Below are positions 1-11,500 of a stretch of DNA of 64,000 bases, piece after piece (position 1 is the stretch's first letter; every line of letters begins with the position of its first letter). The position numbers were made by a program, and so were the translations under genes. Origin of the DNA: Puffinus mauretanicus (Eukaryota > Chordata > Aves > Procellariiformes > Procellariidae); contig JAJKFH010000052.1 of assembly GCA_023333565.1 (NCBI GenBank), positions 1,054,001 through 1,118,000 of the forward strand, given 5' to 3'. The notes under the pieces are model-generated. The model was not told where the DNA came from. It ran no database searches and saw nothing but the letters and a program-made list of their open reading frames with translations.

Positions 1-750
1 AGCTATAAATAACGATGAGATCAGAGTGCGAGCATGCCTGCAGTACAACTTCTTGGCTCCTAGTCCTGAGCACACCCTCACTCTTGGACGCGCGGGGGCG
101 GGCAGTAGAGCTTATCATAACTTTTTCCTTCTGTAGCTCCCACTGTTGTTATTTTAGCACTGTTATGTGCAGAAAGGGGGTTTCCTTCCCAACGGCCTCC
201 TCTGCAGCACCCTTCTCAGAACTGAGTGGGCTCATCTGTTCTCACGTCTGTTTCGTGACTGTGATGCTCGTGAGCCCAGAGAACAGCAGGCTCGTCCCTG
301 AAGGCGTCTGGCTACACCGGCAACAGGGACTTTCGGTTTCGTTTTTTTTTTACCCTCCCCTCAAATTTTGAGAGACCAATTTAAGGGAGGGCTTGGCTAT
401 TGAGCTAAGAACTCTGTCCATTTTTGCCCTTTTCAGACTGTTATTTACTATTTTTAGTTTATGGCAATCATAAAGAAAGATCTAAGCACAGATGGTCTTT
501 TTAGAATCAAATCTACCTTTTTCTTGAACAAGCAATGCTCAAGCTCGTGAGGACCCCAAGGCAGCACTCGCCTGGTACAAAGAGCAAGACTGCCTGCTGC
601 TTGGGTAATAACAAGACCAAAGTTACTAAAGCAAGTACCTCCTATCAGTATTTGAATCTTCAAACAGAGTAATTTTATTCCCTATACCCCTTTTTGCTAA
701 AATCTGATTTTAAAAGCTCATGTGAGCTGATCTAATTCATGTAGACTTCT

Positions 751-846
751 CTGAGCAACCTGATCTAGTTGATGTCCTTGCTCATTGCAGTGGGATTGGA
801 CTAAATGACCTTGAAAGGTCCCTTCCAACCCAAACCATTCTATGAT
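751..846 (+). mobile_element. CR1 LINE 3' end fragment
   Basis: The text from the gattggactaaatgacctt stretch to caacccaaaccattctatga is the characteristic 3' end of avian CR1. The same words recur at 43196-43250. Only about 95 bp remain and the terminal ATTCTATG octamer is present once (837-844). The left limit is approximate. Confidence 0.85.
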
Positions 847-963
847 AAGCACACAGAGTTGTTTTCTCTACAAGGTTCAGTGGAAGCACAGCTGTGTAAC
901 CCCGTCTGCTCTGAAGGATTAAAAAAAAAAACCAACTCCATAAAAAGCAGATTCAAAGCAATC

Positions 964-988
964 TTTTTTTTTTTTTTTTTTTTTTTTT
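964..988. repeat. Poly(T) tract, T25
   Basis: Uninterrupted run of 25 T residues. It could be the reversed A-tail of a retroposed sequence or simple slippage; no parent sequence is recognised beside it. Confidence 0.9.
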
Positions 989-2392
989 AAAATCACTGAG
1001 GTTCTAATGGCAAAGGGTGGAATACTTTGGAATACCTGAAGTGCTTAAACTAAGTCCCTAGGTTTTCTAGGAGCACAGGTCATGAGTATCCATGAAATCT
1101 GCAGCTAACCCCATTAGCAAAAACCTGCTCCCTCCCTCTCTCTTGCTGACACAGAGATAGATACACTTTTGCTTAGAAACAACACACACCCTGGGAAAGT
1201 AGGCAGCGTATACGTGATAATGTTATACAGTGTGATGAAGTGCTAGGACAGCAATAGACCTGTCTGCAGCTGCAGGGCAGAAGCCCAGCTAACCGTCAGT
1301 CACCTCTGCTCTCTATGCAGGATGGGGTGCAATGTATGCTGCTACTTAAAGCATGCAGTCAAGCAGGAAAAGAAGTGGCACAGAACTTCGCATGGACAGC
1401 TCTACAAACCAGCACAGTGCTGCAGCAAAGTGGATTGGATCCTGTGCAAGAATTTCAACTGCTTCATCTGGCAAGTGCTGATACCTGCTTGAGTAGACGA
1501 GCACCTGGTTTGTGTTCGCGGGATCCCAAGGAAAGTCCCAGAAAGCTCTGCAGAGCAGGGAAGAGGAGGCTAGTATGTGCAGTGAGTAATCTGGAGGAGG
1601 CAAGGCTCTGCCGTCTGCTCTGTAATGTAGGCTCTGAACTTCGTGGCACTCTGCACAGACGCAAAGAGCGTGGGAGCTGCTAACATGAGCAGGGGACCTG
1701 TTTCTGTGTGCTAAAGTTGTGTTACCGGAACTCATTAGGCAGATCTTGTCATCTGGGAATATTTGCCGAGTAAGTTTGCAAAGTAAAATGAAGGCGTGTC
1801 TGTGGCATGTGTAAGCCATGAAGACTCAATAGCGTGAGCTAGTCAGCAAAGGCTAACTGATGTTTTTGGCTAATGTTGCCAGATCTTCACTGCTCATATT
1901 AACCATGTTATTTAGTTTAAGGCCATTCTCCCAGCTGGTAACCTTATTTACTTTGGTTGCTGCTAAATACTCTGCTAAATACAAATCCAAATGTTTTAGC
2001 AACAGGAGCTCATATGCATTCTCTTCCATGTTCAAGGCATAGACACCGAGTCCACGAACGTGCTCCTCCAAGGACCCAATTCAATGCTTGCAACACTTGA
2101 GTGAGTATTGGATCCAGCCTTACCTCCGTGGAAGGTTCTGGCAGAGCACACAACGTGCATCCAGGCTTTAAAGGTGCAGTAAGTCAAAATATAAATGTTC
2201 TAGTTTGTCAAATCCCCCCTTTTTAATATCTCAAGTATGTAGATAGACGGTCTTCTAGAGAGGGAAATAAGAGAATGCAAAAAGATTTTGTCTAGAAATA
2301 CAAAGTGAGTGTAACAAGGACTATCAAACACAAACCTTATCTGGTGAAGGAAAAGTTCTGTTTTTAAAAGTCTGTTACAAATCTCTTAGATA

Positions 2393-2398
2393 TTTATT
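2393..2398 (-). terminator. Poly(A) signal candidate AATAAA for SGSM2
   Basis: TTTATT on the plus strand reads AATAAA on the gene strand, about 105 nt beyond the stop codon. An ATTAAA variant follows at 2222-2227 and another AATAAA at 674-679. Use of this first site would give an unusually short 3' UTR, so the distal sites may be used as well. Confidence 0.4.
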
Positions 2399-2503
2399 AC
2401 ATTACATGGAAGATGCAATTAAAACACCATTTTAAAGTTACAGTGCAAGAAACGCTCCATCCGATAGCTCACAACAAGGCCCACAATGACAGTCTGTTCA
2501 TTA

Positions 2504-2592
2504 TCACTTATTTTCAATCAGTGTCTGCACTTTGTAGACAAGGTCTCTTGCTATCCTCAGAATTTCCTCGGCATTATGATGCTCTGCCATTT
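2504..2592 (-). CDS. SGSM2: SGSM2 terminal coding exon 24 with stop codon
   Basis: Encodes [20 protein letters not shown], then KVQTLIENK and a TGA stop at 2504-2506. The family ends in LIENK, so the C-terminus is intact. The acceptor is TTTTAG. The joined exon is 90 nt including the base carried from exon 23. Confidence 0.97.
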
Positions 2593-5500
2593 CTAAAAGA
2601 CACAGAGAAACATTCTTAACTGTCAGTGGCAGGAACTTTTCTGCCCTAGCATTGATATTAATGTAGCATTAGCATTAATTAGTTAGCGTAACATTAGCAG
2701 CAATCCAAAAGCATTGCAGGAGGTTAGGTTTGTAGAATTAAAGATGGAATAAGTGGATGAATCACTTAGTGCTGTAGGTCCTGGCATCAAGATCCAATCC
2801 TTCTGGTGTCAGTTCTCTTGTTGCAGAAGCCCCAGTGTCCTGCGACCCCAGGAATGGGAGGTCTGTACCCATACGTGCCTGTGAACAGCCCTCCTGCGAT
2901 CTCAAAAACGTGAAGCTGAACTCAGCTTGATCAAAAGATACCTCTCCAGGCAGGGACTATAGCTGGAGTGTCTGGGATGCAAGTGATAAATACAATTAAG
3001 AAGGGCTTCATGTACATGGAGCGACGTGCCCACATAGTTCCACATACAGACATCCGCACTCTGCAGCTTGAAGTAAGATCAAAAAGTAGCTCTCGACAGA
3101 CCCGAATCCTCAATTCCACAATAAACATTTCATTCAGCTTAGGCAAGTGCTGGGGTTTTTTTGTTTGGGTTTTTTTGTATTTGGTAGGGTTTTTTTGAGG
3201 GAAGCATTAATGTACAGCTGTGGAATAAGAGTGGCTGAGGCAAAAACAAAACCAAATTTGGCGCTTCTGCAACAGATGGCTGAAAGCCACAGCATTGATA
3301 ATTTAGTAAATTACTATGATTACACAAAATTGTTTCCAAACCTCTTAAAATATCCTAACAGGGAGCACTTGTTTAGGACTAACTTGCATTCTGCAGCCAG
3401 GAAGAGAACTAGCTTGCTTTGGCAGAATACTTTTTGCTCTGGCAGTACGTGTTAACTAGCATCTATGGACCACTACCGTAAGCAGTCAGCCATGGAAGCG
3501 GTTTGGGATGTTTTGCATGAACGGTTTCTTATATGTTTCAGCCTCAGAGGCGTCAAGCCCTGGAAACAGAAATGACTCTTAAAACCTGTTACAGACTTTT
3601 GTAAAAAAATTAAGCAACATTTTAGCACCTCCCATTAAACCAAGGGCAAAGAGTCACTGTGGCAAATCTTTTTAACAGAAATTCTGAAGCTTGCTTTGTG
3701 GTAAAAATTACCACTGACACTGAAAAAGCTACCACCTTCTGTGGTCCATGTTGCTCTTAAAACACTGTTGTTTGTGTGCGCTAAGTCAGATCTTCAGGAA
3801 GCATGTGAAAATCTGGGCTCTTCATTTACATGAAGGGGTAAAAGATTCAGAGCTTAAAATGACCAGGGGCTTGTCATGACAGCAAGGACACTGCACAACT
3901 CCAGACAGTCTGAGTAAGGGAGAAGGAGCAAACTCTCGTTATTTGCTTTTTATCAAAATGGCTCTCTTAAAAAAAGTCTCTTACCATTAAAAAACTTGAT
4001 GATATCGGTGAAGTCCATGTTGTTATCACGGATAATCTCTCGATAAACTTCCACAAGTGCTAAGGCAATGAAAAGGACAAAATGTTCTGAAGAGATGTGC
4101 TTTGCTGCCCAAATAACTTCCCACACTGTAAATACATCCTCGTACAACAATTCTGAATGGGAATAAACATTACAAGAGCATCTGATTATTCAAATTGACC
4201 ATTTCCCCCTCTCTAACTAACGTCTTACAGGCCTTATGCAGACATGAATAGTACTTGATGACTCCTCTTTTTCCTCTCCCCCTCTCCTCCAGGCAATTCC
4301 TGTCACTTGTGCAAGTATGGCAACAGAATTGGGTTTAAAGGAAAATCAAGAATGTAGGTGTGGTGGTGCAGACTCAACCCAGGAAGATGCCTAAACCGCA
4401 GTAACCATGTGCTAGCGGCACAGGTAAGCCCATTTGTCCTAGGTAGGGCTACGTGACAGGCTGCAAATGTGAATGCATGTCCAGGGCCTCCCCTTCTTGG
4501 CTTTGCAGTGAACCCAGCAGAGCAAAAGTTCTGCTATTTTTAATCGGCAACAATTAATTGTATAGCGGATGTGTATAAGCTAGGTCTACACGTGCTGCAA
4601 TTTGGATATGGCCCATGGAAGCTTTGTCTTCTTGAACCATATAGGCTCATCTTCTGCCCAGTCTGACAGTGAGGTCCAGGGGATTGGGATGTGGGGGACA
4701 GGCAATTCTCTGTGAGGGAGTAGGTAGAGGATTTACTATTCAGTTGAGTCACAATTCCCGCTCCCCCTCTCCCCACCCCCCTGCTGCTCACTGTCAGGTA
4801 GTTGCTCATAATGAATAGCTGATGGATGTGTGTATCTCCCTCTATCACCTTTGTGCTTTAGGGTATTTGAGAGGGATGTCTTCTTTTGATTCTTGCAGAT
4901 CAATCTATAACTCAAAGGAGCTACTGACTTGCCTGATAGCAAGATGGGTCTCTTCAGCAACACTGCACCCAATGATTACAAGGAACTGCTTCTGTTAAGA
5001 GTGGGTGAGTGTGCTTGTGCAGGGGTCCTGAGATCCTGGGGTGCTCCCACAGTATATAAAGTACCTCATTCAGCAAAGCGCAACAGCTCCTGAGCTATTG
5101 CTGAGCTGCTCCTTGTTACCAGATAGATTAGAAAGGGAGTGTGATCAACTTGGGATCACCTTGAGCAAACAGGCATTTGCACTGAGCAGAAGCTTGGCTC
5201 CAACCACATTATCAGGAATTTACAACACTCCTTTCTAAGCTGTGACTTCATTCCAGTGCTAGTTCATTACCTTTCCTAGCTACAAACTCTCTTGTGAGCC
5301 TAGCTGCTACTCACCATCCAGACATTTAGACCAAAACACAGAGCTGTTCACAGTTTTGCACAACTCTAAACTATAGGCATAGAACATTATTACCTCTTTT
5401 AAAGTCAAGCAGGAACCAGCGATAGCAGAAGTAAAAGTGAGTGTAATCTCCATTCTGGTGCATCAATTCAAAAAGCTCTGAGTCTAGAATCTAAAACGCA

Positions 5501-8500
5501 AAGCATCAGCTGTCAGTATCTTGTCTGAAATTAGCCAAGATCAAAGGTGTTGGAGGCTGGTTAGGACTCCCATGCTTCTCTTTATCACCTGATCCTGTGG
5601 TTAGTCAGCAGCAGCTGCTTAGCACAGATCTGTCTTTTTACTATGTTTGCAGAACGCCTGTGATGTGGGTGCCCTGACACAAGCTAATGAGGTGAAGAGT
5701 TACTGCTCTGCAGGTATGACGTGGCAATAGTCAATCTGCACTGTGATTTTAGAGGTCCAAGCAGCAAATTACAGATCCTACTGATTTTCAACAAGTGGCA
5801 AATTTTCATCTTCCCACCCAACTCTACTCTCAGATTGTAACATAGGAGCTGGGGTGCAAAGAGTGAAATCCATTCACCTGGAGAAAAGAAGGAAGCGAGA
5901 CTTTTTGATCGCAAGTTTGTAATTCTGATGAGCAGTAGCACAGTTCCACACTGCAACATCTAAGCTCTCTGGAACTGAACAACCACTTGCCAAATGTCTG
6001 ATACGTGTCTTAAATGTGTAAGTACTTCTATAGTCATTCCTCACAGACGTCATCCTAAGGGCTGCTGGATAAGCAGGGTGGCATCCTCTGACAGTCTTGC
6101 TACTCAACAGGAACACCACAGCTATATGTTCGGTGCTGCCTCCATTTGCCATGCTGGCCACCTTCTTTGTTGACTGACCTCTATTTTCATTACTTTTTAA
6201 TATGCCACCTATCAAACCAAATAATGGCTTATCCTGATGTTCTCTTCTTTATGCTAATCTTGCTCAGGTACCTGGTGCTTTAAGGAGTGGAATGCCTAGG
6301 CTTTAAATCCATCCAAAAAAACCCCGTTCAGCAAGCATCCTGTGTGAATACCAATATAACTATGGTCTATTTAAACCTGTAAGAAATTAAGTTTGTGCCA
6401 CAAATATCAGTGTTTTCTCTTCCAAAAAGCAGTGAAGACTGGATCTTACTGCTATTTCTCATTGACTTCAGTTGGAGCTGGACTGAGCCATAAATGGGAG
6501 TCATTACACTGTGTAGCTGGTGTACTGGAGGCAGAAGTTCGGGGGGTTTGTTTTGTTTGTCAAGATGAACTGACCTGCTCTAATACACACTCCTCACTGT
6601 GACAGCAAATGCTGTCCCCTGAGAAGCAGGAAATCAGTTTGGGGCTGCATAAAACAATTCTTACCCTCCCCAGCTCTGAAGTACAGATGACTAGGAACCC
6701 CAGTCACTGGAGTTCCTGCCCTTCACCATGGCATCAAGCTAGTTCTGAACCTCTGCCGCAACCTCATCTTCTTTCGAATAAGATTCAAAAAGACTCACTT
6801 GGATTAGGGACCGCATGTTGGCAAAGTGTGTGTCCATGGCACCTCCATTGGGGAAGTTCTGGCTCATCCTCTTCATCAGGTGGCTGAAGCAGCTGTAAGC
6901 CAGTTGATCTGCAGATACAATGCAGAACGCTCAGTGTTGCTAATTGCGTGACTTCCTTGAACCAAAATAATGTACTGCAGGACAAGGGAAAAACAGCATT
7001 TTCCCCTTTGCTGTTCCCTAATCCCGTCACCAGTATTTAGATGAAACAGAAGACAGTGCCTGACTCTGGACCATTTTTACTAGTTATGTTTCAAAACAAC
7101 CCAGCTTGCAGTTGAGTTTTCAGCTTCAGCAACTGCAGGAACACAGCTGCTTTGAAAATTTAGTAAAATTTAATCTGGAAGTCAGTGAGTGAACAGGGAA
7201 TCCCCACGATACTAATGTTAGCCATTTCAGCAACAGCCGCATGTAGAGAAAATATGAATTAAGTGCTGGAGGTTTGATTTTCCTGGTGAGCTAGCCCTGG
7301 TTAATGCATACAACTTCTGAAACAGCATTTCTAAAGAAAGACCTCCCTAAAGATACCAACGTGTTCTGAAAAAAAACCCCTTCCTACCATTGTCAAGTAT
7401 AACCATCAAAGGAGCCAGGAGGTCACACATGCCTTGAACATAACCAACTTCTAGGTGCTCCCAAACATAACTGCAGAAAGAAGAAAACACAAGAGATAAT
7501 AGGATTAAAAATTATCTTCCTGCATGGTGGCCTCAAAAATTTGTCTTACACCTAAAATACAACTCCTTTTGGAAGCTTTTAAGTGTCTTGTTCTAGAGTG
7601 CTGTAAAAGATAAAGCTAGAAGTCGAAGAACTACTACAACAATTCAAATCTTCCAACACACTGGTATAAAAGGACGAGTATTTCTGCTGTTTTTTTCCAG
7701 GAAAATTCCTAAAGGCTTTATAAACAATCCACGATGAGGACAGAGCAGCATGTGAGACAGGAATATCTCTTGTAATAAGACTCTTGCTGTAGGCTCTTAG
7801 TGTGTTGTGAAAGGGTAAAAGAATGTGATCAATTGTCCACTTACAGGATGAATTAACTAATACTGAACTTTTCTCTTCCTGTTCCCCAAAAGCTAAAAAT
7901 TGTATTGAATTCTAATTTGATTATGTGAGATCAAATCTTAAGCAGCTGTTGGATGTGTGTGTCTCAGAACTTTTTGACACTTCACGTTCCAGAGTATTTC
8001 ACAGCCCTGTATTGTTTTCTGCTTGGATAGAGAGGACCATACCTTACACACATGGCTTGCATATCAATAGTTTGTGAAAAAACAGCTAACAAAAGCGTAA
8101 CAGTCTTTGGGGAAAAAAGCCCAGATTTTTAAAAGGTACCTGGTTTTTTTTGGCTTTTGTTTTCTTTTTTCCCCTAGGTGGAATCTTGGTATCTTTTCCA
8201 AGTGTTAAAGTCTATGACACTTTCTGCTTTAAGGTAGAAAGAGAATTTTCTCAAGCCTGCATTCCAACCTTGGACCGCCTGTCATACCCGTGCTCTCTAA
8301 CCTACCACCCTACCTGTTCCTCCTTCTTGCAAGTTTTAAGTTCATTAGTGAGAATTTTTATACAGACTATTATTTTCATATTATTATAGTTTATGAATTA
8401 TGACAGAAAAGTGAAAAGTAGTTCAGTTTACAACCTGTATTACCTGCACATGACATTTCGCAGTTTCTCCAGGTTGTCGGCAGTAAAATACCAGTAATTC

Positions 8501-11500
8501 CGATCACATCTCTGGACATCTTTATCAATTCGGTGCAAATTTAAGGCAACAGTGTCCAATAACTCTATCTAAAAGAGAAAAGTTTTAGTTACATCTGCTG
8601 AGTGTAGAGCATTCCCAGGACTTGGTGCAGATTCGCTCTGAGAATAACAAACCAGAAACAGTACAATTATACTTCAGGCACGTGAGAGCATCGAAATACT
8701 CGATTACTGTATCCCAGGTAACATGCATATACTTTCACTGGTAAAGGTTCCAAGCCTGCCCTATTTCCAAAGGGTTATTTCTAGTTGAACAACTTCAGCA
8801 GAGAGAGAGAGAGAGGCAAAAACTCAACTACTAATCTGTTGACAGCAGTGCTAACAGAGGTGGTGGAGCCTTGAATCTAGATTTAGGTTGTAGTTCAATT
8901 TGATTAAATGTGGGGTTTAGTTTGAATTAAATGACACCGAAATCTTATAAGTGGTGTGTCGTCCACATCCCCACACCTCCCTCCAGCCCCTGGAAATTTT
9001 TAGCTGCTAGAACTGTACCATATTCTTTTCCTTGCCCTCCCACTCCGAAAAGACCCAGATTTTTCTTGCGGTCTCATTTCCAATCTAGCTCAAAATCCAG
9101 ATGAAAAGATTTGGATGCAAAAATCCTCAGTTATCATCCCACCACTTGTAGTTCTAGTTTGGGATTGTCTCTCATTAAATCCTATCTGAAAAAGTACAAG
9201 TCTTTGCTAGAAAAGCAATGCTGTGCAAAGAGATGATGATACTTATGTTGTGACCTACTGTGTAGGATGCAGCGCAGACAGAAGCAACATCCATTAAATA
9301 ATCCACCTGGGAACACAGCTGCTCTTCTGATACAGAATCCTGAGACTGCAGTACAATTGACTTGGCTTTCTGCATACGTGGTATGTCTGGATCAGTCCTT
9401 TCCAAGTCAGTGCTAGCTTCTTCTTCAGCCCCATCTTCAAAGGAGACACTCTGTCCGTCATCGATACTGGACAGGATGCCTGAGGCCACAGAGTAGTTCC
9501 TCGAGGATGGCAGCCCAGAGTCGGGGGAGTCAAACTCCACAGACTGTTGCTCTACGGCAGCTACTGCTGCCGGCGTGTCAGCAGACACCACGGTGAAAGT
9601 GGGGTCGTCCTGACCTTTTGAGTCCCGCTCCGCTGAGTCCGTTTCATCTACAGATATAAAGACCTGAGGGGGGGCAGGGGAGAGAACATTCGGATAAAGC
9701 AGGGGAGAATAGAGAAGCAAGAAGCATTAGTGTAGCAAACAAACCTCCAGCCACGAGAGAGAAATGACTACATTACTTCAGTGAGCAAGATCACTGATTA
9801 ATAGAGCTTCCCTGCATGCAAATAGTTGACAGCTCCTCACTCAGTCTTTATACTGAGACTGTAAGTCTAAAAATAATATCAATTTATGATCTCATAGCCG
9901 TCTCCTATGATGATGTCTCCCCCTTTCATAATCTTAAATTAGAAATACTTGGAAAGCAGTGAAGCTTCCCTACCTGCAACACCAACACTAAAAACATCTG
10001 GTCATTGCAAGGTGTCTTTGAAGAAGACCAACATGCCTCAGGCTTCCAACAGTCCAGTTCAGCTACTGCTGTTTGAAGTCAAGACTGGCCTTCAAATTCA
10101 TTTCACCATGCAACCAGTTTACCTCTTCTCTGGCTAAAAAACTCTTTGTTGAAGTTCTCTTCTCTCTTGCCTTGCTGAAATCGGTTAGCTAACTGAAGTC
10201 TGTGTAAGTAATGGATGCTCAGAGACACTTTTGGCACACACATGCCAGCTCTCCTGTCCAACAATGTGAAAAGAAACCCCTTTCTTGATTATTCAAGTTA
10301 CAGAGGGGTTAATTCAGCCTGCCTTTCTACTGCTTTAGCATCTTACCTTAGATTGACAAAAGTGCCCTCTCCCAAAATAAAATCACACCCAACCTGTCAG
10401 TCGGGGACATGACAGAATAAAAAATACGCTTTAATAGTAGTGATCTTTTGCTCTATGCTGGATTTGAATAAAGGACCTACAAGTAAGAGATCTAGAAAGC
10501 TATTCCTCTACTGAGAGAAGGATCTTCTATAGTAGGTGAACCTTAAAGCCGCTTAGGCAGGTCCTGCTTAAGAACAGCTATAGACCACCCAACATACAGA
10601 CCTGCTCCTAGCTCTATTATGGAGGCACTACAGCTTCAAATTCTGTACAAGATTCAAGTAGCTCCAGACTGATGGAGCTGTGCTAACCTAAGTCTCTGCT
10701 TCCCTGGGCTGCACCTTTGCAAATGCCAAGCCTCCCGCGCTGCCCGCACCCTATGGGTGAATGGGAAGGGGGTACCTACATCGTTGCTGATGGTGGAGTC
10801 CCTGTGAATCAGTCGCTGGACGTGGCTGTCAATGCTGCTGCCCGACGAAAACTTTGCCAGCGTGGCAGAATGCGATTCTTTCTCTCGCTGCTTTACAATG
10901 ACCTCACAGGCTTTCCACTCAGCCATGACCTTCTGATACCGGAGAGCAATGTCTTCATCCACCTGCAGACAGAGAGACAGATCCTGAAATGCTGGTCCTC
11001 CTTGAAAGAAAGCATTAAAATGAGTGGAAGCCGGGAGGGAGAGAGGTCTAAAGCAAGTCTAATGTCTCAAACCGAAAGCCAGAAGGATCCTGAAGCCCTC
11101 TTGCTAAAGCGCACATCACTGTGATGGAGAGCACAATGACTGGAGCAGTAAGATGTTGCGTATTGACTGCAGGGAATAAACTATCACTGTAGACGCCAGA
11201 AAAGATTCATATAAGCATGCGTATACGCTATCAACAGAGCTTAGACATTGTTCAGGAAAGAACAAAAGATGTCACTGGCTTTCACATGAAACCTCACCTA
11301 GAAGTCTGATGCAATCTGATGGAGCAATTGCTGCCTCTAACCGGATTATTCCTAATTTCATTACATCTCCGTCCCAACTCCTTCTCTATTCCAAGTCTAA
11401 CGTAGACCTTGTAATGAATTCCAGGTCACAGGTTTACAGACATCAGCCTGTACAGAGTTAGATGCTGGAGGAGACTCCTCAACAGCAGAAATCCCAGCTC

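Larger units (their letters stand above)
1..2503. other. 3' UTR and downstream flank of SGSM2; no gene recognised
   Basis: No protein-coding similarity was recognised. Overlapping open frames at 1315-1683 (plus) and 1346-1819 (minus) lack any familiar motif. The stretch holds a CR1 tail at 751-846 and a T25 run at 964-988. In mammals the gene tail-to-tail with SGSM2 is MNT; nothing of MNT's coding sequence is visible here, but its 3' UTR could reach the left edge. Confidence 0.5.
2593..9258 (-). other. SGSM2 introns 18-23 (C-terminal block)
   Basis: Introns 2593-3984, 4153-5393, 5491-6798, 6909-7387, 7471-8443 and 8569-9258 separate the TBC exons. I see no further exon or RNA gene in them. 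A (GA)n run lies near 8800-8815. A line at about 6460-6500 contains the wording of a common amniote repeat but is too short to classify. Confidence 0.6.

Noticed and set aside
805..990. 61-codon plus frame ending in a poly-Phe run
   Set aside because: It is formed by the CR1 tail and a T25 tract, with no coding signature.
9175..9720. 181-codon minus frame as a separate gene
   Set aside because: It is SGSM2 exon 18 (9259-9663) extended into both introns. The splice sites and neighbouring exon phases fix the true limits.
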